A stretch of 5,632 nucleotides of DNA from DATKSS01 sp049582065 (GTDB lineage: Bacteria > Chloroflexota > Dormibacteria > Dormibacterales > Dormibacteraceae). Under the pieces are notes generated by a model. It worked only from the letters and a program-made list of their open reading frames with translations, was not told the DNA's origin and did no database searches. The translations under genes and the position numbers were made by a program. Below are positions 1 to 4,699 of the stretch, piece after piece. The stretch lies in NCBI GenBank assembly GCA_049582065.1, contig JBAUTF010000210.1, positions 1-5,632 on the forward strand. Direction: 5' to 3'. The first letter of the stretch is position 1; every line of letters begins with the position of its first letter.

Positions 1-93
1 GAGGTGGCGTGGCTTGGGCTCGAGGACCTCGAGCGGTGCGCGCCGGCGGTCCAGTTGGTGATGGAGGAGCTGCGCGAGAGGGGGGAGCTTTGA
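1..93 (+). CDS. C-terminal fragment of a truncated gene, possibly a Nudix hydrolase
   Basis: The reading frame is open from the first base and ends at TGA 91-93, giving 30 residues; the start lies outside the window. The visible peptide has a Trp/Leu-rich opening (E-V-A-W-L-G-L-E-D-L), then a charged helix ending E-E-L-R-E-R-G-E-L. A short strand of the form E-x-x-W-L-x-L-x-D-L followed by a terminal helix is common at the C-terminus of Nudix pyrophosphohydrolases, where it follows the catalytic Nudix box. The box itself is not in view, so this function is a guess from the tail alone. The gene converges on the tRNA gene on the opposite strand. I am fairly sure it is a real coding end, because it lacks stops and has a plausible amphipathic helix. 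I am unsure of its identity. Confidence 0.5.
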   Translation, partial: EVAWLGLEDLERCAPAVQLVMEELRERGEL

Positions 94-130
94 CGCGCTT
101 CCGCGGGGAGCCTCGACGAGCAACCACCTC

Positions 131-153
131 CCCCACCCGGCCACTCCGTGGGG
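131..153. terminator. Inverted repeat between convergent genes, possible weak terminator
   Basis: CCCCAC (131-136) is complementary to GTGGGG (148-153), giving a 6-bp GC-rich stem with an 11-nt loop. It lies between the end of the truncated plus-strand gene and the 3' end of the minus-strand tRNA, where a bidirectional terminator would be expected. No T-run follows on either strand, so it is not a classical intrinsic terminator. The rest of 94-180 shows no gene. Confidence 0.2.
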
Positions 154-180
154 AAGTGCGAGTTAAGGCGGATGGGGGGT

Positions 181-256
181 TGGCTCCCGAGGCAGGGCTC
201 GAACCTGCGACATTCTGATTAACAGTCAGACGCTCTACCAACTGAGCTACTCGGGA
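181..256 (-). tRNA. tRNA-Asn (anticodon GTT), CCA encoded
   Basis: Read on the minus strand, this folds as a full cloverleaf. The acceptor arm TCCCGAG (5', 250-256) pairs with CTCGGGA (185-191). The D arm has GCTC...GAGC with AGTTGGTA in the loop. The anticodon stem TCTGA/TCAGA encloses the loop CTGTTAA, giving anticodon GTT (Asn). The T arm GCAGG/CCTGC has a TTCGAGC loop. The base after the acceptor (184) is G on the minus strand, matching the usual Asn discriminator, and 183-181 supply an encoded CCA. The gene gives 76 nt including CCA. It is a single tRNA on its own, downstream of and on the same strand as the membrane-protein gene. No integrase or att-like duplication of its 3' end is visible nearby. 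Confidence 0.97.
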
Positions 257-290
257 AAAACCGGTCGGTCTATCCGGTCGCCGAACATCG

Positions 291-296
291 ATTTTA
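291..296 (-). promoter_or_regulatory. Candidate -10 box for the tRNA-Asn gene
   Basis: On the minus strand this reads TAAAAT, five of six matches to the bacterial -10 consensus. It stands out as the only A/T run in a very GC-rich gap. It lies about 35 nt upstream of the mature tRNA 5' end, leaving a leader of roughly 25-30 nt for RNase P to remove. No good -35 (TTGACA-like) hexamer is seen 16-18 nt upstream, so the call rests on the -10 and its location. Confidence 0.35.
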
Positions 297-298
297 CA

Positions 299-324
299 CC
301 GGCCCGGACGCCCTACCGGGCTGG
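299..324 (-). terminator. GC-rich stem-loop after the membrane-protein gene, possible terminator
   Basis: GCCCGG (302-307) and CCGGGC (316-321) form a perfect 6-bp stem around an 8-nt loop. Two further pairs (299-300 with 323-324) extend it across one mismatch on the minus strand, which is a G-U wobble on the plus strand. It begins about 23 bp after the stop of the minus-strand membrane-protein gene and precedes the tRNA promoter, as a terminator would. The bases after it on the minus strand are TGTAAAAT, not a T-run, so it may act only as a factor-assisted terminator or an RNA 3' end stabiliser. Confidence 0.3.
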
Positions 325-346
325 CCCGAACTGACCCTCCCGAGCG

Positions 347-955
347 CTACCCATCGCCGAAGAAGATGAACGGGCTCGCGTAGGTGAGGCTGACGGCGGC
401 CAGCACGACACCCGCGACCAGGCTGCCGATGACGAGTGAGCGCCGGGTCAGCGCGTTGGAGAATGCAGAAGACGAGAGCTCCGCAGCCGCAACCTGCCCC
501 GTCCGGTTGAGGTGCCCGAGCACGTGGATCCCGGTGATGGGAAGCCACGCCATGAAGGTCAACTTGTGCGCCTCGATCCACACGCTGCCGAACCGGAGGC
601 CGAAGAACCACAGCTCGAGCCCTGTCACGAAAACGGCGACGGTCGACAGGACCACGAATGGCGCCAGGAACCTGAGGAGTGTGGTCGGCGGCCCCGCCTG
701 CCGGTAGCGGACATCTCCGGTGTAATAGCGCATGAACCGGTAGCCCGTGGAGGCCATCTTCAGGGCCAGCGGCGGGATGATCAGAAAGCCCACCAGGAAG
801 TGCTCCGGCAGCAGGGCCCTGATGCTGAGGATGGTGACTCCGAGGACGGCGAGCAACACAAAAAGCAGCGCCCCCGTCAGCGCCGTCAGCCGCCCGTTGG
901 CGTCGACGCTTGCGAGCGACTCTCCGCGCCCTTGGTCTACCGGCCGGCTGGACAT
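347..955 (-). CDS. Small histidine-bearing integral membrane protein, cytochrome b-like
   Basis: This 202-residue protein has a polar N-terminus of about 23 residues, then about five hydrophobic segments near residues 24-45, 52-69, 95-119, 129-149 and 173-195. Histidines sit at or in the helices at H52, H130, H144 and H148 (motifs L-P-E-H-F, E-A-H-K and G-I-H-V-L-G-H-L). Paired helix histidines of this kind are the usual haem b ligands in four-helix cytochrome b561/DUF4405-type proteins, so a membrane redox role is plausible but unproven. The loop after segment 2 (residues 70-90) is rich in Tyr, Arg and Gly-Pro-Pro and resembles conserved uncharacterised membrane proteins of high-GC Gram-positive bacteria, as I recall them. 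The ATG at 953-955 is chosen because GAGGGG lies 8 nt upstream and the peptide starts just before the first helix. The gene is divergent from the RND gene. No haem-binding C-x-x-C-H motif or signal peptide is seen. Confidence 0.85.
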   Translation of the reverse strand: MSSRPVDQGRGESLASVDANGRLTALTGALLFVLLAVLGVTILSIRALLPEHFLVGFLIIPPLALKMASTGYRFMRYYTGDVRYRQAGPPTTLLRFLAPFVVLSTVAVFVTGLELWFFGLRFGSVWIEAHKLTFMAWLPITGIHVLGHLNRTGQVAAAELSSSAFSNALTRRSLVIGSLVAGVVLAAVSLTYASPFIFFGDG

Positions 956-963
956 CGGCGCAT

Positions 964-969
964 CCCCTC
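964..969 (-). promoter_or_regulatory. Ribosome binding site of the 202-residue membrane-protein gene
   Basis: The minus strand reads GAGGGG, then 8 nt, then ATG (953-955). This fixes the start: another ATG lies closer to the site (960-962) but is out of frame with the protein. It contrasts with the two plus-strand transporter genes, which have weak or no Shine-Dalgarno sequence. Confidence 0.65.
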
Positions 970-1028
970 GATGTTAGAGGTCGCAGCCCGGGCCGCTCCC
1001 CGGAAGCCATCGACTCCATAACGCGCTG

Positions 1029-1045
1029 CGAGGCGCGGCGCCTCG
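1029..1045. promoter_or_regulatory. Perfect 17-bp palindrome, candidate operator in a divergent promoter region
   Basis: CGAGGCGC (1029-1036) and GCGCCTCG (1038-1045) are exact inverted repeats around a single central G. The site lies 73 bp before the RND start codon and 74 bp before the start of the divergent membrane-protein gene, almost exactly midway. Symmetric sites of 15-20 bp at this position are typical of dimeric repressors that control efflux genes (TetR, MarR and similar families). No regulator gene is in the window, so the binding protein is unknown. The GC richness of the region raises the chance of random GC palindromes, but 8-bp perfect arms are still notable. Confidence 0.45.
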
Positions 1046-1054
1046 GGTCGAGAG

Positions 1055-1103
1055 ACGAGACCGGCGCCACTCCAATTCGGGAGAATCGCACGCCAAGTCT
1101 CGT
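1055..1103. repeat. Spaced inverted repeat ACGAGAC / GTCTCGT before the RND gene
   Basis: ACGAGAC (1055-1061) is the exact reverse complement of GTCTCGT (1097-1103), with 35 nt between. The arms extend by three more pairs (GAG 1052-1054 with CTC 1105-1107) across a single bulged A at 1104. The right arm touches the candidate -10 box of the RND gene. It could be a pair of half-sites or a foldback, or chance. Confidence 0.25.
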
Positions 1104-1108
1104 ACTCT
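1103..1108 (+). promoter_or_regulatory. Candidate -10 box of the RND efflux gene
   Basis: TACTCT fits the TANNNT form of the -10 box and ends 9 nt before the GTG start. That would place transcription start at or very close to the start codon, giving a leaderless or near-leaderless mRNA. An alternative reading is that AGGTG (1109-1113), 4 nt before GTG, is a weak Shine-Dalgarno site on a longer transcript. The spacing is shorter than usual for that. No clear -35 is visible. Confidence 0.35.
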
Positions 1109-1117
1109 AGGTGCCCC

Positions 1118-4100
1118 GTGTCGATAGTCACCCGGTTCGCCCTCAAGCTCGGCGGCGTCGTATTTCTCGCGGCGGCCCTCCTGTTTGGAGGCGGCGTCCT
1201 TGCTGCGACGCAGCTTCAGCAGGACCTCCTGCCGGACATCTCCTTTCCGGCCTACATCATCATCACCCCCTATCCGGGAGCGTCCCCCGGCGTGGTCGAC
1301 GAGCAGGTCACGGTGCCGGTGGTCAACTCGCTTTCCGGCGTCAGCGGGGTCGACACCGTGCAGTCGACCTCCAGCCAGGGGGCGTCGCTCGTGATCGTCC
1401 TGTTCAAGGACGGCACGGACATCACATCGGTGCGGCAGGACGTCACGGCCGCCCTCGACAAAGTCAAGCCCCTTTTGCCGCCGCAGGCCCTTTCGCCGAC
1501 CGTCCAGACCTTTTCGACCAACGACATACCCATCCTCGAGTACGCGGTCTCCGCCGGCGAGCCGCTCGGCACCCTGGCCGGCCAGCTGCGCGCGCAAGCC
1601 CTGCCCAAGCTGAAGGGTCTCGCGGGCGTTTCCTCGGTGGTGATCAGCGGTGCCCCCACCGACGAGGTCGACGTGATCCTCGACCCGGCGAAGCTCGCCG
1701 CCCACGGCGTCGGGCTGGGCCAGGTGGCGTCGGCGCTCCAGGCCGCGTCGGCGGTGCAGTCGATCGGCTCATTGAAGCAGGGCGACACGACGATCCCGCT
1801 GCAGGTCGCCGGCTCGCTGACGAGCCTGGACCAGATCAGCAATATCACCGTCACCCCGACCGCCACGCCTGGCGGCCGGCCGGCCGTGCCGGTGGCGATC
1901 AGCCAGCTCGGGACTGTGCAGCAGGTCTCCGTGCCCGCCGACACCATCACGCGGACCAACGGCGTCGCAAGCATCGGGCTCCAGGTCCTGAAGTCGCCTA
2001 ACGGCAACACGGTGACGGTGGCCAAGGAGGTCAAGGACGCCCTTCCGAACATCGAGTCGACGATCGGGAACGGCGTGACGTTCCAGCCCATCTCCGACCA
2101 GGCGACTCCCATCACCACTGCCATCTCCGCGATCCTGCGCGAGGGCCTGCTCGGGGCGGTCTTCGCCGTGCTGGTCATCTTCCTTTTCTTGCGCAGCGCG
2201 CGAGCGACCCTCGTCGCGGCGGTGTCGATCCCGCTGTCCTTGATGGTGGCGCTGCTCGTGCTCTGGTGGCAAGGCATCACGCTCAACATCCTCACCCTCG
2301 GCGGGATGATGGTCGCCATAGGGCGCGTGGTCGACGATGCCATCGTCGTGCTCGAGAACATCAGCCGTCATGTGAGCGAAGGCGAGTCGCCGCTGGTGGC
2401 CGCCTACACAGGCGCGCGAGAGATCGTTACCGCCGTCTCCGCATCCACCCTCACCACGATCGCGGTCTTCCTTCCGATCGCGTTCCTGACCGGCATCGCA
2501 GGCAGCTTCTTCCGGCCGTTCGCGCTCACCGTCGTGGTGGCGCTGGCCGCATCGCTGGTGGTGGCCGTCACCGTCGTTCCGCTGCTCGCCTCGCGCCTGC
2601 TCCCGCCTGTGACGGCCGAAGGGGCGGAGCGCCGGCTCCAGTACAACTTCATCCAGCGCATCTACGTGCCGGTGATCAGCTGGGCGACGAGCCACCGCCT
2701 CCTCGCGCTGCTCGCGACGGGGATCTTCTTCATCGGCTCCATGGCCCTCCTCCCGCTCCTGCGCGTCAACCTGCTCGACCAGTCGGCGAGCCCCAACTTC
2801 CCTGTCACCATCACCATGCCCGCCAACTCCACGCTCGTCCAGACCAACGCCGAGACGCAGAAGGTCGAGGACCTCATGAAGGGCCTACCCGGAATCTCCG
2901 CGTACCAGGCCGTGGTCGGTGGCCAGGCTGACCCCTTCGCGCCGCCGGGCACGGTCCCCGCCGACCCCACGCTCGGCTCGGTTCTGGTGCTGGTCAACCA
3001 GGGCGCGTACGACCAGGCGCTGTCCGGCGTCGAGCGCGCTCTGAAGGCGTACAGCGGTCCGGCCAGTATCGTTGTCGGCCAGGCGCAGAGCAGCGCCAAC
3101 GCGAGCAGCACGGGGATGCAGGTGGACGTCACGGCGCCGAACCCCACCGACCTCGAGACCGCCACCAACTCAGTCCTCTCCGCGCTGTCCCGGGTGTCGG
3201 GCCTGGCCGAAATCAAGTCGAACCTTGCGGCGTCCAAGCCCACCTACCAGCTGACGCCGACCGACAAGCTCAGCACGTCGGGCTTCACGCTGCTGCAGCT
3301 CGCCGGCCTCATCGCCCAGGACGTCAACGGGCAGATCGCCGCGCAGGCCAACCTGGCCGAGGGCACGATGAACGTCCGCGTCGAGCTCCCGCCGGGCACC
3401 GCTGACAATGCCGCCGCGCTCGCGGCAACGCCGGTTCCGACGGGCGCCGGCATCGTGCCGCTCGGTTCGCTGGTGACCTTCCAGCTGGTGAACGGTCCCC
3501 AGGCCGTCAACCGTGTCAACGGCGACCGCGACGCGACGATCACCGGGACCATCACCGGGAACAACACGAGAGCCGTTCAGACCGACGTCACCAACGCCCT
3601 TGCCGGGGTCTCGCTGCCGCCCGGCGCGTCGGTGTCGACCGGGGGCGTCTTCCAGCAGCTCTCGAGCGTTTTGACGCAGTTCGCCCTTGCGCTCGCGGCG
3701 GCGGTGGCCCTCGTCTACGTGATCATGGTCGCGACCTTCCGCTCGCTCCTGAAACCGCTCGTGCTGCTGGTCGCGATCCCCTTCGCCGCCTCGGGCGCGA
3801 TCATCGCTCTGGTCGCCACGGGCACGTCCCTCTCGCTGCCCGGCCTGATCGGGATCCTCATGCTCACCGGCGTCGTCGTCACCAACGCCATCGTCCTGCT
3901 TGACCTGGTCGAGCAGTATCGAGACCGCGGTCTGAACGTCCACGACGCCCTCATCGAGGGTGGGCGGCACCGGCTTCGCCCCATCCTGATGACCGCCTTC
4001 GCCACCATGCTCGCCCTGGTCCCGCTCGCGGTCAGCGGCAACAGCGGCGGCGCCTTCATCAGCGCGCCACTCGCCATCGTGGTGATCGGCGGGCTGTTCA

Positions 4101-4606
4101 CGAGCACCTTCTTGACCCTCGTCCTCGTGCCCGTCCTGTATTCGCTGACCGCGCGCTTCAGCGGCATGAGGTCGACGCGGGACATGGACCTGCTCTTCGA
4201 CACCGCGGAGGACAGGCGGTTCAAGCCGCTCGGAGTCCGCGGCACAGCCACCGCCGTCAAGGAGCCGGAGCCGGCCGGCACCGCTGCTCCTGCGGCCCAG
4301 GCGACCGCCGCGGCGTTCACCGTCGCCGTCCTCCTCGAGCCGGAACCCGGTACTACAGGCGATCCCGCGGTGCTCGAGGCGCTGGCGAAGGCCGGCCTGA
4401 GGGTCGAGCCGGTGGCAGGCGCGGCAAAGATGAGAATCGTCGTCCCGCGCGTCGACGCCGGCTCCCTGACGCAGGCGCAGGAGGCCGCGATGATGCGGGT
4501 ACGCTCCCTCGTGCCGGCGACCGGCTACCGCATCTCAGAACCTGAGCCCGTCGCCCTCAAGAGCGGCCCGGAAGATCGCCTGGCAGCCGGCCAGGCCGCG
4601 AATTAG
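1118..4606 (+). CDS. RND-superfamily efflux permease (HAE-1/AcrB/SwrC-like) with C-terminal extension
   Basis: This 1162-residue inner-membrane pump is expected to export drugs or amphiphiles using the proton gradient. It has the RND layout: helix 1 (about 11-31), a roughly 300-residue extracytoplasmic porter/docking loop (33-335), helices 2-7 (339-547), a second loop of similar size (548-850) and helices 8-12 (851-1010). Family motifs include L-L-P-D-I near 37-41 and P-Y-P-G-A-S-P near 51-57. Helix 4 carries G-R-V-V-D-D with D406/D407, the proton-relay pair (AcrB D407/D408). Helix 10 has V-T-N-A-I-V with Thr922 where AcrB has Lys940; helix 11 keeps R-L-R-P-I-L-M-T (952-959). Relatives run near 1030-1050 residues; here about 150 residues follow helix 12. 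The GTG at 1118 is chosen because the first helix follows directly, as in relatives. No membrane-fusion or outer-membrane partner gene adjoins it. Substrate cannot be told from sequence. Confidence 0.95.
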   Translation: MSIVTRFALKLGGVVFLAAALLFGGGVLAATQLQQDLLPDISFPAYIIITPYPGASPGVVDEQVTVPVVNSLSGVSGVDTVQSTSSQGASLVIVLFKDGTDITSVRQDVTAALDKVKPLLPPQALSPTVQTFSTNDIPILEYAVSAGEPLGTLAGQLRAQALPKLKGLAGVSSVVISGAPTDEVDVILDPAKLAAHGVGLGQVASALQAASAVQSIGSLKQGDTTIPLQVAGSLTSLDQISNITVTPTATPGGRPAVPVAISQLGTVQQVSVPADTITRTNGVASIGLQVLKSPNGNTVTVAKEVKDALPNIESTIGNGVTFQPISDQATPITTAISAILREGLLGAVFAVLVIFLFLRSARATLVAAVSIPLSLMVALLVLWWQGITLNILTLGGMMVAIGRVVDDAIVVLENISRHVSEGESPLVAAYTGAREIVTAVSASTLTTIAVFLPIAFLTGIAGSFFRPFALTVVVALAASLVVAVTVVPLLASRLLPPVTAEGAERRLQYNFIQRIYVPVISWATSHRLLALLATGIFFIGSMALLPLLRVNLLDQSASPNFPVTITMPANSTLVQTNAETQKVEDLMKGLPGISAYQAVVGGQADPFAPPGTVPADPTLGSVLVLVNQGAYDQALSGVERALKAYSGPASIVVGQAQSSANASSTGMQVDVTAPNPTDLETATNSVLSALSRVSGLAEIKSNLAASKPTYQLTPTDKLSTSGFTLLQLAGLIAQDVNGQIAAQANLAEGTMNVRVELPPGTADNAAALAATPVPTGAGIVPLGSLVTFQLVNGPQAVNRVNGDRDATITGTITGNNTRAVQTDVTNALAGVSLPPGASVSTGGVFQQLSSVLTQFALALAAAVALVYVIMVATFRSLLKPLVLLVAIPFAASGAIIALVATGTSLSLPGLIGILMLTGVVVTNAIVLLDLVEQYRDRGLNVHDALIEGGRHRLRPILMTAFATMLALVPLAVSGNSGGAFISAPLAIVVIGGLFTSTFLTLVLVPVLYSLTARFSGMRSTRDMDLLFDTAEDRRFKPLGVRGTATAVKEPEPAGTAAPAAQATAAAFTVAVLLEPEPGTTGDPAVLEALAKAGLRVEPVAGAAKMRIVVPRVDAGSLTQAQEAAMMRVRSLVPATGYRISEPEPVALKSGPEDRLAAGQAAN
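4238..4603 (+). other. Linker and extra C-terminal cytoplasmic domain of the RND permease
   Basis: Residues 1041-1065 form an Ala/Pro/Thr-rich linker. Residues 1066-1162 then look folded: a hydrophobic strand (F-T-V-A-V-L-L, 1067-1073), a helix (D-P-A-V-L-E-A-L-A-K-A, 1082-1092), a strand around L-R-V-E-P-V, another strand K-M-R-I-V-V-P (1104-1110), and a helix rich in Ala/Gln/Met (1118-1131). Three E-P-E-P motifs occur at 1049-1052, 1074-1077 and 1141-1144. The alternating strand-helix pattern suggests a small alpha/beta domain. I do not recognise the family. Since helix 12 ends near 1010 and RND C-termini are cytoplasmic, the domain should lie in the cytoplasm. Confidence 0.55.
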
Positions 4607-4658
4607 GAAATTGGATGCGGTCGGCCCCCACGCGGCGGGTCGTTCGGCCTGCTTTCGG

Positions 4659-4699
4659 GGTAGGCTCGAAGCTGTGCACGCGGTAGGCTGATCCTGTGC
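4659..4699 (+). repeat. Tandem GGTAGGCT...CTGTGC unit spanning the ABC gene start
   Basis: GGTAGGCT (4659-4666) followed after 5 nt by CTGTGC (4672-4677) recurs as GGTAGGCT (4682-4689) followed after 4 nt by CTGTGC (4694-4699). The period is 22-23 bp, about two helical turns. Each copy holds a TANNNT box and a GTG 6-7 nt downstream; the second GTG is the start of the ABC transporter gene. The first GTG opens a five-codon reading frame (4674-4691) that stops 4 nt before the real start. Confidence 0.6.
4684..4689 (+). promoter_or_regulatory. Candidate -10 box for a leaderless ABC transporter mRNA
   Basis: TAGGCT matches the TANNNT form and is followed by 6 nt and then the GTG start at 4696. 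This spacing is the hallmark of leaderless genes in Actinobacteria and some other high-GC groups, where transcription begins at the start codon. No Shine-Dalgarno-like purine run precedes the GTG, which supports the same reading. An identical hexamer at 4661-4666 lies exactly 17 nt upstream, in the place of a -35 box, but does not resemble TTGACA. It may be a second -10. Confidence 0.5.

Noticed and set aside
9..218. 69-codon plus-strand frame at the left edge
   Set aside because: It runs into the tRNA gene on the other strand and has a low-complexity Arg/Gly/Ala composition; the frame ending at 93 is the better coding candidate.
94..256. tRNA-Asn as a mobile-element integration site
   Set aside because: No integrase gene, no second copy of the tRNA 3' end and no change in composition is visible within the window.
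970..985. TAACAT as a -10 box for the membrane-protein gene
   Set aside because: It lies right next to the GAGGGG ribosome site, so a transcript starting from it would lack or cut that site; no -35 is visible.
294..1091. 265-codon minus-strand frame over the cytochrome b-like gene
   Set aside because: It is a different frame of the same strand with an Arg/Pro/Gly/Ala-rich, non-membrane composition; the 202-residue frame has coherent helices and a good ribosome site.
1111..2001. 296-codon plus-strand frame overlapping the RND gene start
   Set aside because: It is a frame-shifted, Arg/Pro/Gly/His-rich shadow of the RND gene; the overlapping RND frame has clear family motifs.
1270..2361. Long open frame of 363 codons on the minus strand
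   Set aside because: It lies wholly opposite the RND permease coding region, its composition is typical of antisense frames in high-GC DNA, and it shows no recognisable domain. The same applies to the open frames opposite the gene at 1769-2695, 2404-2661, 2662-3243, 3170-3970 and 3715-4320.
4646..4666. Stem-loop GCCTGC/GTAGGC as a terminator for the RND gene
   Set aside because: The stem is only six pairs including a G-U, no T-run follows, and it overlaps the first TAGGCT repeat. No convincing intrinsic terminator is seen between the two transporter genes.
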